The translations under genes were made by a program, and so were the position numbers. A DNA stretch of 64,000 bases from Owenia fusiformis (Eukaryota; Annelida; Polychaeta; Sabellida; Oweniidae): the NCBI GenBank assembly GCA_903813345.2, contig CAIIXF020000003.1, positions 15,388,931 to 15,452,930 of the forward strand, in the 5' to 3' direction. The first letter of the stretch is position 1. Every line of letters begins with the position of its first letter. The notes beneath the pieces are model-generated. The model had not been told where the DNA came from. It ran no database searches and saw only the letters and a list, made by a program, of their open reading frames with translations. Positions 33,235 to 44,815 of this stretch are shown here, piece by piece.

Positions 33235-33942
33235 ACAGATACAGCTACATAAACGATAACTAATATTTCTATTTAACGAGTTGTTGACTGACTGTGCCCT
33301 TGATTGGAATCTTTGAAAAGATCAATAACTACCATGACATTGTTTGCTCCCCGTGTGTTTGAATTTAATACGTTGGCCCAAAATCACTTGGCATACATTA
33401 GGTTACAGTAGAAACTATCCCGGCATTTTGTCTGATTTTAAATGATTGTTTTGTGGGGGCCGCCGGTCACCTACCCATCCCACCCAAATAGACTGCGTGT
33501 CTGACTCATTTTCGAAATGTTACATAAATCGAATGTTAATATTAGGCACACTAAGAAAATCATTTTTTCTATTCAATTTCTCCACAGTTTCTTGTAGTTG
33601 TTTAAAATTGTGTTATTTATCAATTCGTTTGGCTAAATCAATCGAAGCTAGGTCCATCAGAAAGTAATTTTGTTCTGCTGATACTCTGTGCACTTGCAAA
33701 TATCCAGATGGGGACCTGTGATTCATGGGCTGCTTCAATTAACAGCGGCATTACATGCGTTACAATTTATACATTCCTTGCCCCGTGTACAATGGTGTAA
33801 TGTTCCATTCAGCACGTTATCAAAAACGTACACAACTACTTCTTTTTTATTCTTAGATGACGTCCAGGAGAAAGTACAAGACATAAACACTGAGAAACTG
33901 CAGGGAGAGCAAGTTACTGACACCCCGGTCACTATTTTTTAG
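32999..33942 (+). CDS. Putative two-exon gene for a 37-residue peptide
   Basis: Exon 1 is 32999-33026 (MAAVPAEEN plus one base), ending before GTAAGAATTT. Exon 2 is 33857-33942, after TTTTATTCTTAG, and ends in TAG. The split codon is GAT, so the reading frame continues without a break: an acidic, helical-looking peptide containing VQEKVQDINTEKLQ and ending TDTPVTIF. Both splice sites are strong. I do not recognise the product. Exon 1 is also present, inverted, at 38273-38300, so the gene may belong to the inverted-repeat unit. A longer protein by alternative splicing is possible. Confidence 0.5.
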
Positions 33943-34125
33943 TGCTAGGATGTAATATCAAATAAAAAGTGATCGTGAAACATTGACAATTAATTATTCA
34001 ATCTTGTTGAGCCAGTTGATTTCTACGGGGACCTCAGAAATGAACAAATATTATAACTCCGAGTTATAATTTCTACGGCGACCCTGCGGCCTGTAAAAAA
34101 CTGGATACCCGTTTGGAGGCCGCAA

Positions 34126-34152
34126 GGCGAGCGTAGTTTTCCTACGCTCGCC
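34126..34152. other. GC-rich perfect hairpin
   Basis: GGCGAGCGTAG and CTACGCTCGCC are separated by 5 bases. A second nearby pair, GCGGCC...GGCCGC (34086-34122), makes a compound stem in otherwise AT-rich DNA, about 190 bp after the peptide gene. It could be a MITE centre. A terminator role is not expected in an animal gene. Confidence 0.6.
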
Positions 34153-34429
34153 GCAGAAATACACTGATTAATTTATCTGCGGTCGACGCACGCCCTCCGT
34201 ACGACAAATGTGACTGGGTTATAAGCCATTTAGAAAATCGGAAACTCCAACGAGCAATGCAAAGCCCAACGAACACTATATCCAAAAAAATCGTGTAAAG
34301 GAGCACGTACGTTACCGCAAACAATTTCACACTGTCATATCTTGGATTGTGACTACTTTCCGACCACGAAGACTGGTAAATCTTTTAAATCCATTCATTA
34401 TCTCAAAGAAAAGTGTAGACAGGCCAGAC

Positions 34430-36120
34430 AGACAGACTGGACAGGCCAATCAAAATTTGGTTTCCAGATTCGGATTCCTGAGAAATTTCTACCCTTATTT
34501 CATAACTCACACGTTATATTTGGAGAACTTTTTGTTTTGACCTACTTTCCTGATACAATATCTCAAAATCAGTTCAAAATACTCTCTGACGGCAAAAGGC
34601 TAACCCTTTAAACATACTCTTTGCTATCTGTATATAGCCAATTTCGAAGAATATTATTAAAGTGCAGTGCAAGAATCCTAAAAATAAGGAAAAACTATGA
34701 ATTTGACCTAGATTTTGACGAAGGCCTTTTAGTGTTCAAATTTTGAAGAAAAGTATATTTTGAGGTCCGATTCTATTGAAGGCTTTCATTAAGTTGGCTG
34801 TGGAGTAGGTAGCTGAGCAAGAAGCTGGTATTTTTCAATTCAAACTGGCACCATTGACTTAATATGAGGATATCATCATGTTGATTTTTTTCGAATTCAA
34901 AATGCCATAACTCCCGAACCGGATTGCTATTTGGTTTGCAGATTCTGATTTCTGAGAAAATTCTACCGTTATTTCATAATTCATATGTTAAATGTGGAGA
35001 ATTTTTTTTACCTATTTTCCGGATACGATATCTCAAAAGTGGGTCAAAATATTCCCTGACGGCAAAAGGCTTACACTATTAGCATACTGTTTGCTAACTG
35101 AATACTAAATTTCGAAGAATTCTATTAAAGTGTAGTGCCAGTACAAATTAGGAAAAACTATGAATTTGACCTAGATTTTGACCTAGGCCTTTTAGAGTCC
35201 AAATTTTGAAGGAAGGTAGATTTTGAGGACGGCTTCTATTGTAGGCTTTTATTAAGTTGGCTACATCCAAGCTGTATCTACTGTTGTTACAATTGATAAT
35301 TTTCTCAAGCCCCACTGACTTAACATGGGATACCAAAATAGCGATTTTTGGGATTTCAAAATACCATAACTTCCGTACCCGAAGTCGGATCAAAATTTAG
35401 TTTGCAGATTCGGATTCCTTGGAAAATTCTACACCTATTTCATAACTCATACGTTGAATTCCGAGAACTTTTTAGTGTGACCTACTTTTCGGATACCATA
35501 TCTCAAAAATGGTAAGTGTGATCACAAACAATTGGCATGAAGGGATTAGCTTTTTTCCAAAGAACATGACTGAAAAAACCCAGAGCAAAAATATTGTAGG
35601 AAGACTGAGAAAATTGAAAAAATGACAAAGTACTGGATTTGACCTAGTTCTTGACCTTTGACCTATATTAAACCTGATTAGACCTGGACCTGGACTTGGA
35701 CCTGGAAATGGACTGGACTGGTATTTTTTCAATATTTTCTTCACTTCCTTTGACTTTCTATAAGGCTATCATCAGATCGATTTTTCTCGAAATTTCAAAA
35801 TGGCATAACTTTCGAACCGGAAGTCGAATCGAAATTGGGTTTGCAGATTCGGATTCCTGGGGAAATTCTACACCTATTTCATAACTCATATGTTGATTTC
35901 TGAGAATTTTATACCGTGGCCTACTTTTTGGACGTCATATCTCAAAAACAGTAAGAGTAATCAAAAAACGATTTGCCTCTCGGAATTGGCTTTTTTTTCA
36001 AGGAACATAATGAAAAAAACGGAGCGAAAATATTGAAAGATGACCGAGAAAATTGAAAAAAATGACAAAGTACTGGATTTGACCTAGTTCTTGACCTTTG
36101 GCCTAGATATAAATTTGACC
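34430..36120. repeat. Diverged tandem repeat, about 450-470 bp, about 4 copies
   Basis: Blocks recur in order near 34449, 34917, 35388 and 35820: TTGCAGATTCGGATTCCTG, AAATTCTACACCTATTTCAT, ATATCTCAAAA and GACCTAGATTTTGACC-like. Copies three and four also share AGTACTGGATTTGACCTAGT. There is no coding continuity. It lies inside the 5.4 kb inverted-repeat interval. Confidence 0.75.
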
Positions 36121-36312
36121 CCATTTCTTACCAACTAGATACTGTACCTTAATTGACCATAGAATTGTCTTGAATAGATACCTTATAGTTGTTGAGAAAG
36201 CGTGACCAGTAAAAGAACAAGAATAAGAATAAACAAAAGAGGCAAAAACAATAGACTAATAAAGTCAATCGAACTCGGGAGATATCTAGCTAGCAATCAA
36301 CCTATGAACATA

Positions 36313-37418
36313 CGAGGGGTGATTCAAAAGTAATGGACAAAATTTTATAGGCATACTAAATTTCACCCAATCAGTCTAATTTTTTCACAGTGAATAGATC
36401 AATCAATTCTCTACTTTGTGTCGAATTCTCATTTAAATGCATTTGAAATTGTTTCAGCTATGCATAACCATGGTAACCAGGGTAAGCATGGGTGGAATTG
36501 GTTTTTTAATGATAATTGAATGTTTTTGTCATTTTTGCTTGATTTCGTTTTAATGACTCAATTACCACACATGATATGTCTAACAAGCATGGTAATGCAA
36601 TTGTCAAGCAAGACTCACATGCCCATGTGTTTGCTGTTGAGTTCTAAATTCAGCAACCAATTGTGGTATGACATCACAATGATATTTCTAAGAAAATGCA
36701 ATCTTGGACAGGCACTTCAAAAGAAAAGGAAAGACACAAGAGACAATCGTTTGTTACACATGGACAATGCCCCAGCACACAGGTCCAAGCTAGTTCAGGA
36801 TACTCTTGCAGCATTCATGGACATGCCTCAACTTCCACATGCTCCATATTGCCCTGATACTGCTCCTTGTGATTTCTATATTTTTCCCACCCTTAAGATG
36901 GCATTAAAGGGACAATCCTTTCAGACATTAGCTGAGCTGCAAATGGCTGTACAAAAACAGCTGAACACCATGGCTGCTGATGGATATGGGCATGTGTTCT
37001 CTGCATGGGTGCGCCGACAGAAGAAAGTAATTGAACTTGGAGGAGAATACATTGAGGATTGAATATAATTCAAATGGATGATCATCAGGAATAATAAGGA
37101 ATGATATGGATTATTATTGAACTTACTGCGATATGCTTTTCATATACATCTTGCATTGCAAAATATATTGCACCAGCAAACTTTTCATTGAAAATCCATT
37201 TGTTATTATGATGAAAATAGCCTTAAAAATGGATTCCGGGTGTATGCACCATGATCCAAGAGAAGTGCTCTATCTCAAAATGTATTTGCATCTAGTTAAT
37301 AAAATTTTAACATCTAATAGATAATTGATTAATCTTTATTTGCACAAAGTTTCATTCAAATCTGGTAAAGGTAAGCGTGCCTATAAAATTTTGTCCATTA
37401 CTTTTGAATCACCCCTCG
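36313..37418 (+). mobile_element. Mariner-type transposon with intact inverted ends, internally degraded
   Basis: Ends CGAGGGGTGATTCAAAAGTA...AATTTTATAGGCA are inverted over about 41 bp and look identical, with TA on both sides (36311-36312 and 37419-37420). Length 1106 bp is short for a full mariner. The interior holds only the C-terminal part of a transposase. This is a young-looking non-autonomous copy, because its ends are far better preserved than its gene. Confidence 0.92.
36520..37062 (+). pseudogene. Mariner transposase, C-terminal part
   Basis: A 180-codon frame. From about residue 80 it reads as the catalytic half: HMDNAPAHRS (second Asp) and PYCPDTAPCDFYIF (third Asp), about 35 residues apart as in DD34D-type enzymes. 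A helical tail with a K-AL-G-F motif follows. The first 75 residues do not resemble the expected DNA-binding or first-Asp region, so the N-terminal half is deleted or scrambled. Not expected to be active. Confidence 0.85.
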
Positions 37419-37730
37419 TACTTTCTCAAAGATGTTCCCCTTCACCAATGCAATGCAATCATTTTTCACAATGTTTAATGCATTACTTAAGGAATGCCCA
37501 AACTTGCTGTTATTTTCGCCATTCCCAGGTGTGATGTCACACAATACATGCATATAGATTCCTTGAAGCAGATTCAATAGAGCACGGTCTTGCCTATATG
37601 GAGAAATGATGAACGTCTCTTTTACTTATTTTGATTTCTATTATTAATAATTCAAGATCAGATAAGTAAAAAGATATCGACTTGGGCAAGGCTAACCTCC
37701 ACAGGGTAATGGGAGTCTCTTGATGTGGAG

Positions 37731-38057
37731 TTAGTGTGGTGGTCTCATTATGGAGACCTTGGCCCCTTCCCTCTGGAGGTCCTTTATTTTCTGTACCGAT
37801 GTTATCCCAAAGTCGTGGGACCTATACTCAAATCCCCCGACTTCCTCCCTGAGATATCGTTTATGCACTTTAAGGTCCTGTGTGAGGTGCCGTCTCATTT
37901 CATGTTCTATAACACGTTCGATTTGATTATCCCCGGTGTTGCAGTAGCAGCACTTAAACATATGCGGTAACATATGATGCCGTTCAAAAAAAGAAATAAC
38001 ACATATACATTTCTTTGTTTGATTATCAATAGCTAAACATAACCGTTTCGGTAACAA
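37731..38057 (-). other. Open frame with a Cys-pair motif, unrecognised
   Basis: A 108-codon minus-strand frame containing MFKCCYCNTGDNQIERVIEH, then EMRRHLTQDLKVHKRYL and VGGFEYRSHDFGIT. The C-x-x-C plus following H residues could bind zinc. The composition looks protein-like rather than random. It lies downstream of the inverted first-exon copy at 38273-38300 on the same strand, but I found no convincing acceptor joining them. It may be a decayed element gene. Confidence 0.4.
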
Positions 38058-38075
38058 GTGTGTTCAAATGCATGA

Positions 38076-38362
38076 CCGTTGTCGTATTATCATCAATTCG
38101 TTTCTGTAACCAAAGCGAGGGATTAAATGGGCGTTCCTGTCATCCTACAAACTATTTCGATTAAAATCACTTGGTTGTCCAGAAAGATATGTTGCTTATC
38201 CATATTTTGGCCGAAAAGATCTGGATGACTCGTGCTGTATCTCGAGATATCAAGGAAAACGAAAATTCTTACCGATTTCCTCAGCCGGAACAGCAGCCAT
38301 CTTGTTACCAAAACGATTCGTTTTGGTAACCAGCGTAATCGAGCGGATCACCAGTGAAGCTT
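38076..38362. repeat. Right arm of the 5.4 kb-spaced inverted repeat
   Basis: The inverse of 32937-33234. On the minus strand it carries the same ATG exon (38300-38273, MAAVPAEEI plus one base) followed by GTAAGAATTT, preceded by the same GTTACCAAAACG palindrome. Its first exon points toward the left arm, so both copies are directed inward. Confidence 0.85.
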
Positions 38363-40731
38363 GATGAAGCAAGATGGGTGTAATCAGGGTGAACCTTCAA
38401 TTTATTGCAAGGGGATTCCATCTCTAGCACAAGAGAGCAGTAGGCTTTATGTGACAAGAAGTCGATTTTAATGATGTACATATTGACTATATTCCCACCT
38501 GGCTTACACTAATAAGACAAATAAGTACATCATTTATCTACCTAATTAGTACACTATCCTTGACTTTATTTAAGTAAAAATAGCTTGATATTGTCACTTG
38601 CCATATTTATCCATCATTAATAACGGAATGTACACGAATATGTATGTATACACCAATATATGTCAGAATCGTCTATTTATGTAAACAATCACGTAAGACA
38701 TTAACCTGCATATTCAAGGCCACCATTGTGATGAATTTTATAAACATTGCATTAAATTGACTGAAAACCATACAGTTCAAGTGTATTGAGAAATTATTTG
38801 TGATAACCTGCCAAGTGTTTGAGTGTTTGAGCCTGCTGTGACTTTTGGCTCAATTTCCAACGTTGTTACTTTTTTTAGATCTCTCATATTTAGATTGAAT
38901 TCTTCCAATTTTATTTTAAAAATCTCTTATTTTCATTGAAGGCTTTTTGCTTGCCTTAAAGTCCCATTGCAGTTTGAAAACATTTGAAAACATTGTTTTG
39001 TCTTGTTTTCATAAGTTTATCTTTGCCAACACAAACTTTAGAAATATTGATTTTAAGGTTAACATACTAAGAAGGGTTATTGATAATCCATTCTTTTTAT
39101 GACTTTTGAGACAAAATGTCTCTGAAAAAAGGTCGCATGTCACCAGTTCAAATATCTCAATACCCACAATTATATACCATTGCGTAGCTTTATGATTGCT
39201 TTCATTGGATTTACACATGTACTGTATATGCTATTAACTAAATAGCTATAGTTTCTTACATAACCATTGTTCAAAGATATGTTTGCTCTTGCTATCATGT
39301 ATGATTTCTATATGAGCGAAATACCTCATTTCTTGTCTATTACTTTATTCCCGTTTGAGCCCACTATTTCATTCTTTTTACTATACAGGGCCTCAAGCAT
39401 TGGTCAACATGAATACAGAATACATGTTCACTGCACTTTTTGTAATACCAGAACACATTATAAACATGATAAATACATTATAGAAGTATCATGACTTGGG
39501 TACCACCATCGCCGCTTTCCACTGGGTCTAGAGATAGGATCAACTGAAACCTAAGTGAAACGAGAAATCCCCGGAGAGAAATCAACACAATATTTCTATA
39601 TTAATTATATTAGATTATACATTTGAATATACTCGTATATCATAGTTTATTATAATTATTACATTATATTGTATTGTAAATGAATTCAGTTTGTTAAGAT
39701 CTGTGGTTTATTTAAAGCAATAGTAAACCTGGAAACTTTTGAACGATTGATTTCCTTCAGTCAAAAGACTTTGGACACCATAATGGATCACATTTGGGTA
39801 AACTATTTATTAGTATAAGTAATAAAATAAGAACTGGACAATGCTTAAAGAAGGTGTTTTAAGCATCAAATTGTATATTTCACGAGCAATTACGTTCGAT
39901 GCTGAAATCCTTAAACCAATTTAGTTACTTTGTGCGCGTTGTGACGTCAGTAGACCTATCAAATTGAACAGCCAACGAGCTTTCGTGAATATTAATTTAT
40001 ATCTATCAAAATTACCAAGCAAATACTTGATTTCGCGAAATCATTTATAATCGGAATTTTCTAGTTTTACAGTATGAGTCGAGTCAGTTGAATAAGCCTG
40101 GGCTTTTGCAATCTATCAGACGTGTATGGTGAACTTACTAGCAGCGAACCATAATTTGTCTACACATGAATTACCCATCCTTCAGTAGAAGGAGTTACGG
40201 ATTCTGGACACCTGCTTTGGAGAACGGAATGTTATTACGGACATCAAGACTAACCTACGTCAACAAGACTAAGGACATTTCTCCAAATTATTCGCACGAC
40301 CATGATCAAAGGAATTGAGTTAAAGCAGATAATAATTGGAAAATAACGCATCATTGAAGCATATGAAAAACTATAAATTGAAAATTTAATAAAGACAAAC
40401 CAAATTTGTGTTTTTGCACCGAAGACAAAACGTACTTTAGATGAATCTTGGATTTTACATTGCAAATCGGACACGACTGTTAAAATGATGTAGTACCTGT
40501 AAATAGAAAATAATCTAGCTTATCAAAAAATGATGGGAAAGCTACAATTTATGAAGGATCAGGGGGTATTTGTCATACTTTATTAAAGGATTGTGTCAAA
40601 GAATTTGCCGTTACTACTGTCTTTTTAGAAGATTGATCACTAGGCATACAAAAGAAGATGCTCTAGCTATTAAAACCTTCACTGGTGGTGAATGGTTTAA
40701 GTAGACAATCTCCGTAGCAGTTTATTTGAAA
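38363..40731. other. Intergenic region upstream of the GPCR gene
   Basis: About 2.4 kb of AT-rich DNA without a supported gene or repeat. Short frames here show no domain-like composition. Promoter or 5' UTR exons of the receptor gene probably lie in it, but I see no TATA box or splice pair I would defend. Confidence 0.5.
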
Positions 40732-41775
40732 ATGGTTGGACCAACTGTGTTCTTTTGGATTTGCTTGGCAATTGTTCCATTTGCCTGCTTTGGGAACATC
40801 GTACTCTTAATTGCCTTGTGGAGATACCCCAAATTACGTCATCAAAGTGGATCAAATGTGGTATTTACAGTGGCGCTAGCTGGTTCGAATCTTGTCACTA
40901 CAACTGTGATGTTTCCGTTAAAATCGATTGGACATTTTATCGATAGCGATCTAAGATTTAATCCTACAGCGTGCTTGCTTGGATGCCAGATGTTATCATT
41001 TACAGGGATTTCATCAGGGTTCATTCTTGGGTGCATAGCTTTTGAGAAGTATATTAAGATTCTTCACCCGTTTTTGAACTCCTCCTTCACAACACAGAGA
41101 TGTTTGATTATCGTCTGCATTCCTATTATGCTTTGGGGATTTTTTTCATTTGCGCCTGCGTTTGGATGGAATCTTTATACCCCAGCTATGAAAGAGACGT
41201 ACCGTTGTGACAAAGTATTGATACTTCCAATAGCTTACGTTGCCATTATCGAAGTCTGGATAGGGATTATATTTCTCCAAACTGTTTACTGCTACGGAAT
41301 GATATTTTATGCAGCCAATCAGCATCAACGCCAGATCATAAAGGACCAATCACGTTTTCCAACTTTAGAATTTGTCGGATTATACAAAAAAGAACACGAA
41401 AACATAGAATTTCTTCAAAGTAAACAACAAAAAAAATGTAAAATGCATCCGAATTGTTCCAAAACTGACTGCCATTTGAAAATTGTTAAAACAGCCATAA
41501 TAATCCTTGGAATGTATTTTCTTGTATGGATTCCCGCCCTGTCATTGCCGCTTGTGATGTCAATTAAAAAGAACAATGACGATATTTGGATTTATATGAC
41601 ATTACATTATTGTTGCTTTATTTTAATACTCTTACAAGCTTGCATCAACCCTGTTATCTACACATACAGAATGAAGACCTTTCGGAGAGCGTTTCAGAAA
41701 ATCCTTCTGAAAAACAATATAAAAGATTTAAATGATGAGTCTAATACATGCGAAACGACTCCGAATTTGAAATGA
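40732..41775 (+). CDS. Class A (rhodopsin-like) G-protein-coupled receptor, single coding exon
   Basis: 347 residues from ATG 40732. Seven hydrophobic segments are present. TM1 has GN (N22, position 1.50). TM2 reads VALAGSNL, so the usual Asp 2.50 is N53. C81 is at 3.25 and pairs with a Cys in loop 2 (TYRCDK). TM3 ends EKY (105-107) in place of DRY, followed by HPF. TM6 has VWIP. TM7 has NPVIY (306-310). The extracellular N-terminus is only a few residues long, and loop 3 carries a Cys/His cluster (CKMHPNCSKTDCH). The receptor sits in the plasma membrane and should couple to a G protein. The ligand is unknown. A related partial copy lies at 47816. It is probably a lineage-specific orphan receptor. 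Confidence 0.92.
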   Translation: MVGPTVFFWICLAIVPFACFGNIVLLIALWRYPKLRHQSGSNVVFTVALAGSNLVTTTVMFPLKSIGHFIDSDLRFNPTACLLGCQMLSFTGISSGFILGCIAFEKYIKILHPFLNSSFTTQRCLIIVCIPIMLWGFFSFAPAFGWNLYTPAMKETYRCDKVLILPIAYVAIIEVWIGIIFLQTVYCYGMIFYAANQHQRQIIKDQSRFPTLEFVGLYKKEHENIEFLQSKQQKKCKMHPNCSKTDCHLKIVKTAIIILGMYFLVWIPALSLPLVMSIKKNNDDIWIYMTLHYCCFILILLQACINPVIYTYRMKTFRRAFQKILLKNNIKDLNDESNTCETTPNLK

Positions 41776-41981
41776 CTCATACAGTTATCGTCTAGTCTAT
41801 ACTATACATTAAAGCCATTGGAACCTCATGATATAAAATGTCAAGTAAAAATGAAAACTCCATTTTGCCTGCTGTTTGTGATTAGATATGATTGATTATT
41901 ATTTGTAATAACTGCCTCAGTGCCAAAAATATGAATGTAACTCATCAGGTATTATGACGATTCTTATGAATAGATAAATTT

Positions 41982-42018
41982 AATAAACATGCAAACAGCC
42001 AATACATGTATGAATAAA
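41982..42018 (+). promoter_or_regulatory. Candidate poly(A) signals of the GPCR gene
   Basis: AATAAA occurs at 41982-41987 and again at 42013-42018, about 210-240 bp after the stop. The stretch from there to 42873 contains a poly-G run (42121-42132) and no supported gene. Confidence 0.5.
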
Positions 42019-42873
42019 CCCTGGTATTTCCAATAGTTTCATCTTGTACTAGGTAGTCTAGCTACAGGCCTCTGTGACCCCCTCCCCTTCTTGACTGAAC
42101 ACCTTCTCACACAGAGTTGTAGGGGGGGGGGGGTACAACGGCTTGTAACGAGACTAAGTACTAAACTCTCAATTTTTTTAATTGACAGCCTGGCAATAAA
42201 GTGACATTTAAAGATGTTTGTCATAAATGTTCTATTTGAAATCGAATGGGTTGAAGTCTCAGAGTGGACTGTATCAGTTGTGCTCAAATCGCATCAAATT
42301 GCTTCACTAATCAACAAATTTCCGGAAGGGCATGCCCCCCGGACTCAGTTGAAAAACTTGCTTCATGGCCCGGTCAACGTCCTTTGGCCTTTGCAAACTA
42401 ACAAAAAAAGATTCTCCTAATATGGGCAATAGTTGTCCAAATCTTGTGTAATCATGACCCTAATGTATTTTAATAATATTTGAACAGGTTAAGCCTAATA
42501 TTCAGCAGTCTGATTTGGCACAATTGACAAAGTTTCAAAGTGAAATATTTCATGTTTTTCAATTTAGGAAGAAGAATGACAAAATTGATTTGGGTTTTGC
42601 CCAAATCAATCAGCAATTGATTGTAACAACCTCTGGTTTATTATTAAAAACGTCCAATACCACCTTATGGAACCTTGAAAATACACCTTTGGTATGAGTT
42701 GAAGTATATACATGTAGTTCAAAATAATGTCTCCCTCTAATTATGACATTTGAAAACATAATATTTTCATACCATAAAAACTTGAAAAGCATGCCAAGTG
42801 AAAAACGTACGCATTATAATTGAAATAACATGGCATTATACACGCAAAAAATTATATACTCTACTAACTGTTG

Positions 42874-43389
42874 CACACCGGAAAAGCCTGACAACGGTAG
42901 TCAGATACCGTTGTCACAAATGGCGGACATAACCGTCGCTTCAACTCTTCAATCACTTGGTCCTCATTTCATGGGACTTTATCGTCGCTAATTCTGTGCA
43001 AGTATTAAGCTCTTGTGATGATGTATCATACGAAATCCCAATTTCGATCAAATTGGGATGTGAATCGCCACAATAGCGTCTTCGACATCGTCAATGACTA
43101 CGGAATCTGAATTTGAAATAATTTACAAAGACAACGACATATGAAAATACAGTGTCCGTTGTCCCGTATCTCATTTTGATTGGTTAAATTAAAAACTTTA
43201 TTTCGATGGTAAAACACTAGTAGCTGTACAATGAGTATAAAGACATTTTGATTGATTGTAGTTCCAAAGGAATTAGTCTAGGTGCTTTATTAAACATACA
43301 GTTCATGGAAATCTAATTGAAGCGACGGTTATGTCCGCCATTTTTGACAACGGTATCTGACTTTACCGTTGTCAGGCTATTCCGGTGTG
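42874..43389. mobile_element. 516-bp MITE with about 70-bp inverted ends and TGTTG target duplication
   Basis: It begins CACACCGGAAAAGCCTGACA and ends with the inverse (…GGCTATTCCGGTGTG). The arms also share ACGGTA…CAGATACCGTTGTCA and GCGGACATAACCGTCGCTTC. TGTTG flanks both ends (42869-42873 and 43390-43394). Non-coding. The stretch 43395-44519 after it shows only a short hairpin at 43617-43637. Confidence 0.9.
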
Positions 43390-44519
43390 TGTTGCATGCC
43401 CGTTGCATATGTACTGTTATGTTACTGTACAGCGCCTATACTAAGACGCGTATTTGATTGCTTGTGGTGAGGAAATGGGGGGGGGGGACATAGCAATCAT
43501 TATTTAACATCTTCTCAGTACATAAAATATTTATTCAAAAGAGAAGTGTTTGGCAAAGATCAAAGACCTATGTCCAATTTAATCAAAATGACATATAATG
43601 GTTTACTCTTACCATGGGCTTTCAAGTTGAAAGCCCATGCTCTTACTTACTGGCTAGACTGGATTAAAGACTGTTTTATTAAGCGTGTAATTAAGTATTT
43701 TCATTTAGGTGAAAATATGATAACTAATATTTTCAATTACATCGAGGTCTACATGATTACATGCATTAAATAAGAACCTGAAAGAATATGGTATTTGATT
43801 GTATGGCATATCCATTAGAATGTTTACAGAATGGACACATCGGACAATAGTTCCCATTAGTCGAACAAATAAATCTGAAGCTGGAAGTGTGTGCTTTGTT
43901 TTGTTCGGAAAGATTCTATTGCAACACAGGAACGAAACGTGACTGAAAAGTTCATAAGTTACAAACGCTTATAGTGTTTGAACGGTTTCAGTAAGCTACA
44001 TGTTATGGACGTTCATTTGATGTATGACTTTTCCCCGATGTCTTGATCTAATCGTGAGTATGGTCACATTGGTAGGCTTACAGCCAATCGGTAGATCTAC
44101 AGGCCTCTTAATTTATATCTAATCCCTGTATGACCCAGTATGACTGTTCCACATGGCGTGAATGCAACATTTGAAAACAAAATACTTTGATAGACATTCA
44201 GAAGAATTTTTAAAATAAGTGATTTGTAATGGTATATGGATGAGTGAATATACGCATAAAAATGTATCACTCTATTCAATGTGTATGACAGACATACACG
44301 ATTAATGTCAATATAAGCTAAGAATGACTAGATCAACTCACCCACCCAACCATTCAAATGTGTGTCATTGTTTTACAATAAGCTCAATCGTTCCATTTAT
44401 GTTTTATAAAAAATGTCTGTGTAGTAATTTTAATTCCTTACCTCATTATTTTTAAAACCTTTATATCACTTTATATCACTTTATAAGTAATCATTATTAA
44501 GATTTATCAAACAAATCAG

Positions 44520-44815
44520 CACGCAAAATCTCAAGATGACCGTGCGATGCCACCGGGCGCCGCAAGATAATCGTACGATGACCGGACGGGACATGGCCGG
44601 GTAGGTACCGATGAGTTTGGTTGAGAAAAAATCGCCAAGACATCGGTAACTTTTATCTCCGCGATAAAACTCTGCCGGCGCCCGTACGATGTCTAAAAAT
44701 CGGCCGATGATGGGCGATCATCGCCCGGCGCCCGTACGATGCCCGGGCTCGCCGGCCGATTTTGTACAAAATACTCATCGGCCGGGCGCCGTAGTGAAAA
44801 TCGGAGCCTATGTGA
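44520..44815. repeat. GC-rich palindromic dispersed element
   Basis: Strikingly GC-rich against an AT-rich background. It repeats CGGCGCCCGTACGATG and CGGCCGATGATGGGCGATC on both strands, with TCATCGGCCGGGCGCCG near its right end. The many inverted motifs suggest a compact foldback element. No clear terminal repeat or target duplication is visible. Confidence 0.6.

Noticed and set aside
40726-40731. Start of the GPCR at TTG 40726
   Set aside because: An ATG follows two codons later at 40732 and is the normal eukaryotic start.
40860-40900. GGTTCGAATC string resembling a tRNA T-arm
   Set aside because: It lies in the receptor coding sequence and no cloverleaf can be drawn around it.
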